This document shows positions 12,480-25,323 of a stretch of 64,000 bases of DNA, in pieces. Within the stretch, counting starts at the first letter, position 1, and each line of letters opens with the position of its first letter. This DNA comes from Hypericum androsaemum (lineage: Eukaryota > Streptophyta > Magnoliopsida > Malpighiales > Hypericaceae). The stretch spans positions 8,944,308-9,008,307 of the forward strand of contig OZ023184.1 of the NCBI GenBank assembly GCA_963995505.1, given 5' to 3'. Below the pieces are notes generated by a model that saw only the letters and a list, made by a program, of their open reading frames with translations, ran no database searches and had not been told where the DNA came from. The translations under genes and the position numbers were made by a program.

Positions 12480-12913
12480 TGACGCTTGGCTTTTTTATTG
12501 ACTAGAACATGATATAAATACACAAGGATCAACAATCCCGATAGGATTGGAAGACTTGAGAGATAAAGATAATTTAAGCTATGCGACCTACATTGTGATA
12601 CTCGTTAATGATCTGTTCTGTCCGAAATGTTTAAGTGATTTGATTGGTAATATCTATACCAACAAGGTGCACCTTCTTTTCTGGCACACGTCTTGAGAGA
12701 ACTTCAAGGTTAAATGCGTTTGGCCGGGAGTAGAATCAGGATGGGTGACATCCTAGGAAGTTTTCGGGATGGGTGTGAGTGAGGACAAAATACGCTGGAA
12801 AAGACCCGTATTAGTCTGTGGAGACAGTCGGTCATATCACGGAGCGTTACATAACATCATACAAAAAAATATATCAATAAGACATATATACAGACACAGC
12901 TTCTAATCAAACA
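12480..12913 (-). repeat. 3' LTR of copia C
   Basis: About 434 bp, ending CTAATCAAACA at 12913 and directly followed by a polypurine tract on the minus strand (plus CTCCCCTTTT, 12914-12923). It matches 29866-30031 at both ends but has about 270 bp more in the middle. The exact left end is uncertain by a few bases. Confidence 0.72.
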
Positions 12914-13218
12914 CTCCCCTTTTCAAGTTGGAGCGTGGAGATCGACAACGCTCAACTTAGAACACTCTCTTGGAAATTGTCTTGATCGAGAATTAAGGTG
13001 AACACAACAGATAGTTGGCACTCCGTGGGAATCTGCATTGCTGCAATTTTGCCAAATTGAACACGTTCTCAAACAAAATAATAATTTATTTCGATGTATT
13101 TGGTATATTCATGGTAGACTGGATTAATAGCGATATGAATCGCTAATTGATTGTCACAGAATGTAGGAGCTAAAAAATGAATGCCTAAGCATCGAAACAA
13201 CCACGATAGCCACAAGAC

Positions 13219-16129
13219 TTAACTAACTGTAACCGCCAAAGCACAATATTCTACCTCGGCAGATGATCGTGACACGAACAGTTGCTTCTTCGTGCACCAA
13301 GAAATATGAGAGTCTCCAAAGGTGATAAGATACCATGTATGGGATTGGCGCGTCATTGGGCAACCACCCCAATCGGCATCGGAGTAGGCAACCATGTCCA
13401 TTACCAGAGAATTATTCAATATTCCTTGACCAGTGGTTATCTTTAGATATCTTAGAATGCAGTCTGCAGCTGGACATGAGCAGATGGTGGACTTTCAATG
13501 AACTCGCTGAGAATGTTAACGACATACGCTATGTCCGACCGAGTCATTGCAAGGCACATCAGCCGACCAACCAACTGGCGGTATCATGTCGAATCATCGA
13601 TGACATCATCACATGTTTTCAAGCGATGATTTTGTTAGATCGAGAAGTGACATGGACGTGCATCGTCCTTTCCAAATTCTTCAAGGATGTAAATGGTGCA
13701 CTTCTGTTGACTGAGAACAAAACCTTGTTTCGTAGTGGCGGCTTCAATGTCGAGGAAGTATTTTAATAGTCTTAGATCATTCATGGCAAATTATCGATAG
13801 ATGGAACTTTTGGTAGTCTGAAGCATTGTGATATGATTTCATACAAGAATAATGTCATCAACGTAGACAAGTAGGATCAATACCAGCCCCCTTTAGCAAT
13901 AAATAAACATAGCATGGTCAGCATGTAATCGCTATAAACCCAAAGCAATCAAAGTCATTGCAAGCTTGGTGTACCATGTTCGTGATGCGTGCTTTAGCAT
14001 ATATAGGGATTTGCATAATCGACACACTCGAAAGTCATCGGGCTTGGAGAATCCTTGAGAAACTCTCATATAAACTTCTTTATTTAGGTCCCTATAGAGA
14101 AAATTGTTATCAACGCCAAACTGGTGAATTATCCGTTGACGTTTGACAGCGAGTGCAAGAAGGCAACATACGAAAACCATCTTCGCAACAAGAGTGAAGG
14201 TTTTATGGTAATCAACTCCCTTAAGTTTTTTGAATCCACGTGCCACCAGCCTCGCCTTATATCAATCGATGGATTCATCTAGCTTGTACTTGATTTTAGA
14301 AACCCATTTCGAATCCACGATATGTCGTCCTTGTGGTAAGTGAACCAAATTCCAAGTGTCATTGGATTCAAGGGCTGCCACTTCCATTTTTATAGCCTGC
14401 CTCTAATAGGCGTGTTTCACAACATTGGTGTAAGATCGAGGCTCAACATGAGAGCTGATGGCTACTCGATAGATATGATGTGCACGAAAAAAGTAGTCAT
14501 ATATGATAAATTGTGCTAGAGGATATAAAGTTGAATTACGTGATATGGAGGGGATCAATGATGTTGGTTCTTGAGACGGTGAAGGGGCGAGAGATGGGGT
14601 AGCTAAAGTTGGTAATCTTTGAGTCGAGCAGGCTGTCGTTGTAAGTGTTTACTACGGTGAGGTATGAGCTGTGTGGCATCAATGACTACAATATTGTCGG
14701 GTGCAGATACCAGAGTGGAATGGGTGTGTTTCAAGGTAGCTTCTAATGGAGTACCCTCGCCTTGAGGACTGCTTGTGGTTGACAAAAAATTGTCATCAAT
14801 GTGAGGTGGAATTCAATTTTTTCCTTTAGGAGTCGACTCCAATTTACCATAACCAGTAAAGTATGTAAATACCTCTTCAATGAAAGTGATGTCTCTTGAA
14901 ACATAGAATTTGCATGTCCAGGGATTATAAACTTGATATCCATTCTGACCAAAGGATAGCCAAGAAACATACAAGAATGAGTTCGTTCATCAAATTTGTC
15001 TCTCCGAGTGTGATTATAAGTATAGGCAAGACATCTAAACACGCGTAAGTGGTCATAGGATGGTGGGCGCCCAAAAAGGATCTCATACGAGGTCTAGTTT
15101 TGCAGGACTGTGGATGGTATCTGATTGATTAAGTATGTGGCAGTAGAAATGCACTCTCCCAGAAATAAATAAGGAGATTGGCTTAGAACCTCAACGTTCA
15201 GGTGACCCCAAGTATGTGACGGTGCTTGCGCTCAACTACACTATTATGCTGGGGAGTGTAAGCACAGGTTTTTGTAGCAGGATCCCACAATCCTCATAAT
15301 ACTTCCGCATTTCAGGAGACAATAATTCCAAACCATTGTCTGTATGAATGGCTTTGACTCCTAAAGGAAAATATGTCTTTACCATATTAGAGAATATCAT
15401 TAGATGTTGTGGAACATCATATTTATATTTTATAAGAAAAATCCAAAGACGATGACTATAATCATCCATTATCATCAAGAAATAACATTCCCCCGTAGAG
15501 GAGGGAGTCTAATGTATCCCCCAAATTTCACCGACTATTAATTCAAAACATGCATTAATCTTGATAAAACTCTTAAAAAAAGATAAACGAGTGTGTTTCC
15601 CTCGAAGACAAGGATCACACTGGCCAAAATTTGTGGGAAAGACTAGAATCTGTAAAGAAGATATGTGTCATAACTTCTCAATGGATGGATGTCCAAGACG
15701 TTGATGCCAAACTTGTATGTCCTTCTTGGCTGATAATGTACCTCACTCCACAAATCCTCAGAATAATAGAGACCATCGCACTGCTTACCCACTCCAATCA
15801 GGCTCTACAAAATTTAGTCTTGAATAACATAAGAATCAGAATAAAATGTTATAGAACAGTTCAGATCCTGACAATAAATTAAACTTAATAGGTGGAATAG
15901 GTAGAACATCATTAAGGCATATTTGATAATTCAGTCAAATGGTTCTAGTCCCAACGACAAGTATTTTTTCTTCGTTGGGTATCTTGACTTGTTGATGACT
16001 TGTATTGCGGCTTTCACTAGTCAAAAGTTTCTGACTATATGTAATATGATCAATTGCACCGGAATCTATAACCCAAGGTTGTGTATGAGTGACCTTACCA
16101 GCCATATTGGCAAATGGATCGGAGGTCAT
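13219..16129 (-). pseudogene. Pol remnant of copia C
   Basis: Minus-strand order is protease (WVIDSGAIDHITYS, 15935-16129), integrase (MMIMDDYSHRLWIFLIKYK at 15236-15478, then its C-terminal part at 14743-15042), RT (ARGFKKLKGVDYHKTFTLVAK at 13932-14246, and YVDD at about 13857-13868), and RNase H (YSDADWGGCPMTRQS, 13219-13419). The order is that of Ty1/copia. Multiple stops and frameshifts separate the parts, so no functional polyprotein remains. Confidence 0.85.
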
Positions 16130-16764
16130 AGCAACATTATCCTAATCAACTTTGCCTGTAAGTTGGCAAAGTAGCGAATTAATTATTTCCCATATTAGAA
16201 CAGAGAAAGAGGTGTTCTTGTCTCCGCTAGGAGTGAGTTCGGTATGGTTTTGCGGTGTCAGTGTGCAATTTGACATCGCACCGTGATATTTAATTTGGTA
16301 AAATACACACCGTGCAGTTTACGATTTAGTGCAAAACTGCAGTGTTTGGGGTGTCGCGGTGTGGGTGCGGTGCGGGTTGCGGTTTAACACTGCGAATTGG
16401 GCCAAATTTTAGTAGGCCCAAATTCAGAAAAAATGGCTAATTTCTTCAAATTTTTTGGGGAAAAAATTAAGCCCAGTTCCTAACTTCACAACAAGCCGAC
16501 GAGTTAAAAGTGCGAAGAAGTTCCAGCAGTAAGCAAAATCCACGAAAACAAGCTACAAATTCCAACAGCAAATCCAAGTTCACAAAATTCACGAAAATAA
16601 GTTGTAAATTCTAACCAATTCTAGCAGCAAATTCTAATAAGTTCAAGCATCAAATTAACGAAAGCAACATCCAAATTACATCCTCTCATAATCAATTCAA
16701 GATACAACAACAACATCCAAATTCCAACCAAATTCCAGCAAGTTCCAGCCTCTAAGCAGCCCTT

Positions 16765-19012
16765 TTAGTCGTCGTCTTCGACTTCAAATTCTGCCTCAAG
16801 TTCTGCAATAACACAAAAAATGAAATTAGAACTTAAATGTATCATGGTAAAATAATTATTTGGATTTAAATATAACCAACCTTCAAGTATTTTGTTTTTA
16901 TCTAATGGATCTTCTTCATCATCATCATTTGTGCGTGGTGGGTTAGTCCGCAACCAATTTTGAGCACACACCAAAGCTTGCATGGTTCTAGGCTTCAACG
17001 AACTTCGGTGAGGGTCCAACACACGTCCACCCGTGCTAAAAGTAGATTCTGAGGCAACAATTGATACCAGAATTACTAGCATGTCTCGTACAATATCAGC
17101 CATGATTGGATATTTGATGGCGTTAACCTTTCACCAACTCAAGATGTCAAAACTATCTGAAGTTGCCTCTATCAGATCATTCAAGTATTTGGCTAAACAC
17201 GATATTATGTCACTTGATTTATCCACCAAAACTTGCTTATCCCATTCATCCCAAAATTACAAGTCTTCCATGTCGTCATCATCACTGACATCTTCAACAT
17301 CTTCCATTACCAAGTCAACTTGTTGTGAGCTAGTGAAGGCAACAAAACTAGATCTGCGAGAATGCTCTTCATATTGCACTTATAACTGGGATAATGTTGC
17401 ATCAACTTTATCAGCGTATGCATTGGCATGTGCTTCATCTTCGTATAATTGTTCAAGTGAACGCCTAACATACTTGCTCTTGTATCGAAGATCCAAAATA
17501 ATAGCAACATACAATAACCCGTTAGTGGATTCAAACTTACCTCAATACTTGTTGAATTTCAATAACATTTTTGTTGTTGTAGATGCCAAATTTGGATCAC
17601 TTGAAGAGACACGCCTCTCGAGCGCTCTACGCATGTACACAACATCATGAAAAAATTCATTGAATGTGACACTTAAACTTGTAGAGAACTTCATTGTAAC
17701 ATCATAAAATATCTTCAAAAATTTGAGTAAACATCTTGCATTTACCCAATCTTTGTGTTCTTGAGGCATAAGAACATTCGTTGTTCTTCCTGGATTGTCC
17801 TAATTATCCTCATCCTCATCATTTCTATCTTTGTCAGGACTAATAAAATATCTCAAAAATCTTCCATCATCTCTCTCTAGTCAAGAAAAAGCTCTCTCAT
17901 ACTTCTCGGTAGCATCTAACATCAAATATGTGGAATTTCACCTCGTATCCACATCCACAAACAATCATTTCTTGCACTCTATGTTCGCTGCTTTCACACA
18001 ATCACCAAACAATTTTAGCCTAGGTGCAGAACGGGTAACATACTTCACCGCTTTTCGAATCTTCATAACCGATTGATTAATGTGCAGTAGTTCACTTAGC
18101 ACAACTAAATTCAGAATATGTGTACAATACCTCATATGCAAGTGGTCATGATTAGATACTATGCTCTTCAATTTGTAGCTCATAGATGATTTCAAATTAC
18201 GAATAGCTGAATCGTTTAATGAAGCATTGTTAACTGTGATGGCTAGGATCTTTTCAGTCCCCCACTCAATTAAGCACTGCTCAATATTATCTCCAATTGT
18301 CTCCCCTTTGTGATTGTCAATTAGACAGAAGTTCAAAATCCTTTTCTAATACTTCCAGTCCTTGTCAATCCAATGCCCAGTTAAACACGTGTAATTCCTT
18401 GTTTGGATTGATGCCCAAGTATCAGTTGTAAAACTCAACCTCTGACCCTTCAAAAAAAATTCACCCTTATCATCTCCTCGAAGTATATTTTCATGCAATC
18501 CTTAGCCACAGTTATCCTATGTGGTATCACAAACCTAGAATTCATGTAATTGCTATAGCCAATGAATTTTTTACCTTCCACAATTTTGAAGGGCAACTCA
18601 TCTTTAATAACCATTATCATCAAAGCTTTGTGACCCCCTTCTTGAGTAAAGGCAACAGCTTTAAGCTTATCCACTTCAGCAGCCGGGTCAAACGATAAGG
18701 TAGTTTATCTCCAATATTTCCTAGGAAGTTTGATGCAAATACTTTTCAGGTGGTGTTTCAAAGAACTAGTTCTATTCCTCCTAGGATTACATATTTATCT
18801 TTGACCACAATAGTTGCAACTAACTTTTTTATGATCTTTCGGACAATCCCAAACTTCAGTAAAGTGATTTCATACTTCACTCGTCTTCTTCTTTTTGCTA
18901 CACTCAGTATTCGAATCAATGGACTCCTTTCTTCTGGAAGACAAAGGATATTTTTCTGGGATCTTACCGATTTCTTGTTGTCCAGCCGCTCGAGCATGAC
19001 TCGATCGTTCAA
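16765..19012 (-). pseudogene. hAT transposase, degraded (RICESLEEPER-like)
   Basis: Minus-strand fragments in the order of plant BED-hAT transposases. A BED zinc finger (HKKVSCNYCGQ ... TSSLKHHLKSIC, about 18728-18890) contains an in-frame stop. A middle domain includes ILAITVNNASLNDSAIRNLK and HMRYCTHILNLVV (17965-18336). A helical region (17542-17769) follows, then the C-terminal dimerisation domain ASESTFSTGGRVLDPHRSSL (16765-17103). Several frameshifts and stops separate the parts. Domesticated RICESLEEPER/DAYSLEEPER proteins share this layout, but the terminal repeats and broken frames here indicate a dead transposon, not a domesticated gene. Confidence 0.85.
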
Positions 19013-19727
19013 CCTCTTGATTCATCTCATTGGGCAAACCAACAAAGTCATCATTTGCCTGTAATAAACAAAACAATATCAAATCAGCAATCCCAATATT
19101 AAATCAGCCTCTATCAAGCACTGAACTAGTATATCAACATCACAAGCCATTACAAGCTGATAAAGCAAGCAATGAACATAAAAGCTTAAAAGACAATGCA
19201 ATAAAAACTAAGCATAATCTAACAAAAATAATATAGTATAGGATCTTACAAATAGCATAATTATGAAAAACATAAGGATAATTAAAAGACCAAAAATGAC
19301 CACGCATAATCTATCAATAACAAAAAAAATTAACTAAAAATTTACGAACAGCAATATAGTTTAGGATTTTTACCATAAAGAATCAAATTTGTCTCCCAAG
19401 GCCTAAGGCGGAGTCAGAGTGAGAGGACGACAGAGGGAGAGGGTTTCTGAATGGCGAGACAAGTAATTAGTAATCAATAACAAAATAAACGAATTGAACA
19501 ACAATTAAACAAATTTAAGTATTTTTACCTTAGGGTTTCAGAAAGTCGAATGAAGAGGATGGAAGAGAGAGAGGGCGGAGGGAGAGGCGGAGGACTCCGG
19601 TGGTGGTCGCCGAATTTGGGATTTTTGATTTAGGGGTTTTTCTATTTTGGGGTTTAGGGTATCGAGAATTTAGGGATTTAGGATTTTAGGCCAGAAGGAG
19701 AGGCGGAGGACTCTGGTGGTGGTCGCC

Positions 19728-22700
19728 TGTCACGACCCAAATTCGTGGTCAGTGACCGGCGCTAGACCCTAACCCGTTTACAAAACCAAATGAGTCTAGC
19801 CAGCCTCAAAATATATTTTGACTTTACAAAGTCTTATTCAAATACAATTATTTTTTCATTTATTCCAGGATCAAATTGAACTCGGTGGCTACGGAGCTGC
19901 AAGACAAACAACCTGCAAAACTGGAGAGAGGGGGGTTGAGTATTTTGGAACACTCCGTAAGCACATAGAACATAACATATCAGTTATGTCAGATACATGT
20001 GGGAGAGACAGAACTTAACTATGTCCCACATAATCTAAGACAACACTAAAATACATACTAATCACATGACCACACACACACATACCAAAAATATGAGCAA
20101 ACTACGTGATGTCCCATTCCATCACGTAACTTGTCCCACAAACACATGATCACATAGTCAAATAAATGGTGAGCTCTAAATAGGTTTAGACGGGCCACTT
20201 CCTCTCCAGCACAGGGATATCAACATGGCCATCAGATCTTCTTTCTATAATCACATACTAAGTTTAATAGTAGTAAACTAGGATATCCCCAGTCTATGTG
20301 CACATAGGCTAACATCCCCGGTTAGCACGGGAAAACCTGTCCATTTCTCACCATAAACAAACATAACATACCTTTCACACGACCAAAGGTTCCAAGACCA
20401 AATTCGAGAGAAATGGACATGTCACACCCTCACAAATTGGCCCCGAGCTAGGAACCACATATTCTCTAGCCGGCCACACACATATGCCACACATGTCACA
20501 AACCAATCCAAGTATGACCAAACAAAACACATATGCACATGACCACTTTATAGATAAAACTTATATGCATGAGACGCACATACTTAAGATCTGAAACATG
20601 CACATGTACCAAACAAACAAACCAAAGTTGTCATGGTCTATATGCTTACACTAATGAAGACCGCTCTGCGAATGCTCATTCCCAACTCAATTCTACTTTC
20701 ACTTTGGATCTTCATCCAGTCCTTCTTCCCAAGTTTATTTCTTCCACCAAGAACCTTGTGGAAGCTTCACATACTCTGTATAACAATTTTCAATCACAAA
20801 GTGAGGTCAGGTCCTCACTTCCCCAAGCAAATCACTTCCAACACTTGAAAATAACCAACTTTGGCACAATCGACAACCAACGTCAGAAATAACTTAAGTC
20901 CATCAATTTCTCTTGCATCCTTTCAATCACTGGTCCATTATTAACTTACCAATATGTACAATAATTATTTGTGACCATAATTTCATAAAAATATATATTT
21001 TGGCCAACCGAACACACACCGAGCACAAGGTAAGGCCATTCACACTAACTTCGGTAAGCAGCCCTTATAACTCAATATCACACAAAACCAAGTACATATC
21101 TTCATCAATATACCACTGCTCTATTCTTTCATTATCACACCGAGTCCAAAAATCAACTTAGAAGTCCAAAGAAATTACTTACCAAGTTGTTTCTCTCCAA
21201 CCACCTCAATTCTGAACTCAGGCAGATAGTCCGTCTTCCAATCATATTTTGAGGATGATTCGTTTATCCAAATCTGACATATAATATATCATTAGAAAGC
21301 TCTTTACATCCTCTACAATCTGTATGAAGATACCAAACTCAAATTCGGAGTCCAAATAGACTTACCATGCACTTTTTTCTAACTATCTTGACTGTATACT
21401 CTAGAAAATAGTTCGTAGTTTAAAATATATTTCAGGTCGATTCCTTTATCCAATTATGACCAATCATATATGGTTAGAAACCTTATAGAGTCCTCTACCA
21501 TCTGTAAAAATATAAAGTTCCAATTCGAAGCCTAAGTACACTTACCAATCATGTTTTCTTCAATAACCTCAGCTGTGTTCTTCACCAATGACTGTCTGAT
21601 TCAAAATAGATTTTCTGTTGATTCCCTGATCCAAATTTAACATATGATATACCAAAGAAACGGTATTTAAGGTCTCTACAATACGCATGAAGACATAGAA
21701 GTCCAATTTCAAGCCAAAGAATACTTACCGAACACTTCTTTGTCCACCAGCTCACTTGTATACTCTAGTTATCCATCTGTATTTCAAAACCTATTTCCCA
21801 TTGATTCCTTAATTCGAATTGAACATATGATATACCGTTGGAAAGCTGGTTGAGTTCTCTACAACTCTAATGAAGACATCAAAATCCAAATCGAATTGGA
21901 AAATCCCGTACCGGATCAATCTTTCTTGACCTACTTCTTTCTCTTTCCTTTTGCTCTCTCTCCTCTTTCTCTTCACTTACGGTTTATGGCTTAATTCTGG
22001 AGCCTCCTGCCTGTTCCTTTAATTTTCTAAGTCCATAAGGAGTGTAGGTGAGTCACCATCTAGTATGACTCACGTTCTCAACTAATTCTAACAAATTTCC
22101 AAGTGGTGAAAGATGATTGGATGGCTTTTCCAAGGGGTCCAATCAGGATGCAGCACATTGAGTCCCGTTTTTCACCAACTTCAGTTGCTTATTTTCCAAA
22201 ATTGTTTTCTGCTCAATTGTAGGTCTATGTGTCTAGTTTCTAGATCATATTTACTTGTATCATTTGGAGCAAAATTGAGGAAGATGTGTCCAATTTACCA
22301 AGTAGGTGTCAGTGCTGTCCAATCTTGCCCAACTATCTTCATAACAGTTGTGAATTATTTGAGTAGACTTTGTTGAGATTGATCTAGAATCCTTAGAAGA
22401 CTAAATCATGTCTATATACACTTCATAAAAGCATAGAAACTTAAATTCTTGTTAAAATAAAGACCGAGAAGTCCAACCGAAGTACTTTAAGAATCGACAA
22501 TACAACATGTCATTTATCCACTTGCTAGGCTTGGACCAAATTGCTAGCATGATAAATCCATGTCTTTCTAAGCTTATAGGTCCACTTCTTACCTTTCAAT
22601 ACCATTTTGAATAATCTATTTTGGATCCCGGATGAAGAAGTTATGTTCAATTTATCGCAGCATATCTGAGGTAGTCCGAGATATCAAATGCATTCCTTCC

Positions 22701-22822
22701 CACTATCATTGGCACTCTATTTACATAGCAATCTCGCTCCAAATATGAATCCAATATGTCATTACGACTAAGTATACTTCACTTAAGTCAGACAAATAAA
22801 ATTAAAGGACTAGGGTATTACA
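19728..22822 (-). repeat. 3' LTR of the gypsy element
   Basis: 3095-bp copy, near-identical to 25324-28413. Differences seen include AAGACAAACAACC versus TAGGCAAAGAACC near 19908, a one-base indel in the adjacent G run, and a 4-bp AAAC indel near 20613. Open frames inside it occur as matching pairs in both LTRs and have no recognisable protein, so they are not genes. Confidence 0.92.
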
Positions 22823-24910
22823 TTCTCCCCTCCTTATAAAAATTCGTCCCCGAATTTACTTCCATTTGAAAGTTCACACTCACATTGCTATGCAATAGGT
22901 GTGACTATTTCAAAAATTCTCTTTTAAGTCTCATATGCCCTTTGCAAGTTGAGTGGTCCTTACTTATCTCCAAGGTCCATCACCTAATCTTGAAATGTCC
23001 ACCATAATCATAATGGTCCCAACTTTCCCCTAATGTTGATCACAATAGCTCACATCATATCTTTATATATTTGATATGATGAGGGAACTTATCAGCATCA
23101 TAAGTTCTCTTTGCCCAAGGAAATAAGGTGACTTAGTCAATTTGTCTATTACTGCCCACGTAGAACCATAACACCTCCAAGTAATTGGAAGCTCTCCAAA
23201 TACATTCATCTTGATCATTTCACACTACCATGCTACATCTCTTATATCCACCCCACCAAAATACGATACACCATTTTTCAAAGTTGCAAGCTTGGCAATC
23301 CATCATTTTCAACTTGTATCACAAGCTCACTAGTCCTTAGGTTCTCACATTGAGATTCAATAACTCAATCTCAAAAGATAGGTCATAGGTGAACTTATGT
23401 CACAAGCTTAGGCAATTTCTTAATAGTCTCAAATTCTAACTTAACTCTTACTTCACAAAATTTTGTAATCCAAAACAAATGATCTCCAACTTCTCTTCAT
23501 ATGAAATATGCCTTCGTGCCTTAAGTGCAAAGACCATGATTTTCATCTCTGGATAATTTTTCTCATTCTTCTTTATTTGACCCACTAACATATGCACATT
23601 CTCTTGTTGTATAATGTCACACCTCGAACCCACTCTTGGGTAGAACATGTTTGAGAACCAATACATTTTGCATCCAAAACTAAATCATAGATAACTTGGC
23701 ACGTACTTGGTTTTTCACATTATTAACAATACCAATCTAAGATGTTTATGATGTTCTTCCAAAATATTCAGATACTCCACCAAAAGAATCAAATTCATAT
23801 TCAACTTCCTTTCTCTTACTTCATTCGCCTAATCCAAGTATCCATATCAACCGTTATGTATCAGCATATATCAAATTCACGTATTCACTTAATACCAAAT
23901 TCTGACACATCAAAGTCTTACCATATGTATCCTTCCTTTTAATAGTATATATCCGAGACTTTGAGCTAAACCATAACCATAATCTATTAATCTTTGTGAC
24001 ATATCTTGGACTCACAATGGCATACACTCATGCATATGGTGAGGTTCTATCAATCAAATAATATGGCCCAATTTATAAATATGTAAGGATATATCAACTA
24101 TATAAGGGTGTTCTGGTGATGTGCTGGCCAGTCACATAATCAAAATCTACCCGAAGAAAAGTTATATATATATACTCAAATGAGCCTTTCAAATGTATAA
24201 TATATACCAAATAGAATAAGAACCTCCACCAAAATATTGAGTAATTACCAAGTGACATCCTCTATTCCTTATTCAGCTTATGATAACTGATGCACAACAT
24301 CAAACTGTCATCTTCTTCCATACAAATAACATTGGAGCACTTCACGAGAAACACTAGGCCAGACGTAACTCTTATCTAACCAATCCTGAAATCAATGTGG
24401 AACTGAATCTATTTCTGATTTGGTAAACCCGACAAGTTTTCTGAAACCACATCTGAGAACCCTTTCACAACAAAACCTTATCATCCTGAAACATCAAATT
24501 CTGAATCACCCTCTGTCCTGAAGATCATAATCTTGCTGAAGCAATCAATTTTTGTGTGATACCATGATAACTATACCATTCTCAAATTTCTTAATATCCA
24601 ACACATAAATGTGCCATTATGTCGTGATCACCCAAACCAATTGGGCTTGATCAGACCATCACAGATGCACATATTGTATGTCTTGAGGATGATAAGCAAC
24701 TATCAAAGTTGCATTCAGGAACTCACAATTACATACCCAAGTGATGTACTTAGTGGGTTAACACAAAGATAGAATGGACCCCAACAAAAACCAAAATGCA
24801 TATGACAAACATACAATCATCAATGACAAATGAAGACCATGCAATGTCATGTCTCACTACATATCAATGTGTATGGATGTTCGGAGTGCTACATTAGTGA
24901 AGCCAATATC

Positions 24911-25003
24911 AATCGGCTATTCTTACCCGCCGTTGGGCCATAATCGGCTATTCTTACCCGCCGCTAGGCCATAATCGGCTATTGTCACCCGCCGTTGGGC
25001 CAT
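24911..25003. repeat. 31-bp tandem repeat, three copies
   Basis: AATCGGCTATTCTTACCCGC and the following 11 bases repeat at 24911, 24942 and 24973 with a few substitutions, and a partial fourth unit starts at 25004. The GC-rich unit stands out in an AT-rich setting and lies about 300 bp from the primer binding site, in the position of the gypsy 5' leader. Confidence 0.85.
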
Positions 25004-25307
25004 AATCTGTTGCTTCACTAGGTAACCTCTTACATGTATGGTTTCTATATGTTCACATATATATCCATTGGAGACTCTAAGAAACTTAATCCATGAGATC
25101 ACAACACATTCACATCACAAATTTAACATCATCTCCCTTCATAAAACAGTCACAACAAAATGCACAAACAACTTTCATAATTCAGAGGATCCAAAGATTA
25201 GGAAGGTGAACAATAACAAGACATGACAAATCCTATGCTCCGTAGCACATCTTTAGAAAGTTGACTCGAGAATCAAAACTTAAAGGTCAAATATAGGCTC
25301 TAACCAT

Positions 25308-25319
25308 GCTCTGATACCA
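25308..25319 (-). other. Primer binding site of the gypsy element
   Basis: Minus strand TGGTATCAGAGC, complementary to the 3' end of plant initiator tRNA-Met, four bases from the LTR edge. It marks 25324-28413 as the 5' LTR. Confidence 0.9.
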
Positions 25320-25323
25320 AGTC

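Larger units (their letters stand above)
22823..25323 (-). pseudogene. Decayed gypsy pol (internal region)
   Basis: No open frame longer than about 70 codons remains. Degenerate minus-strand traces are readable: an RT entry-like segment (YVWPSVSREVL) near 24290-24370, an RNase H trace (MKIMVFALKARRHISYEEKLEI) at about 23480-23560, and an integrase trace (STWAVIDKLTKS) at about 23118-23165. RT, RNase H, integrase, LTR is the Ty3/gypsy order. The region is far shorter than a full gypsy internal domain and no gag or protease was recognised, so the element must have been mobilised in trans. Confidence 0.72.

Noticed and set aside
16765..19012. Domesticated RICESLEEPER-type host gene
   Set aside because: Terminal inverted repeats and 8-bp target duplication enclose it, and the frame is broken by stops, including one in the BED finger.
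19611..19700. Telomere-like TTTAGGG motifs
   Set aside because: Scattered GGGTTTAGGG-type pieces in the hAT leader, not tandem arrays; too few to call an interstitial telomere.
20569..22376. Open frames of 82-107 codons repeated at 26164-27967
   Set aside because: They occur in matching pairs because they lie in the two LTRs of the gypsy element. No start context, no recognisable protein.
24911..25003. CRISPR-like spaced repeats
   Set aside because: The 31-bp units are contiguous with no spacers, in a plant retrotransposon leader.
22823..25323. Classification as a LARD (non-coding internal domain)
   Set aside because: Traces of gypsy RT, RNase H and integrase can still be read in order, so it is a decayed/deleted gypsy and not a structurally non-coding LARD.
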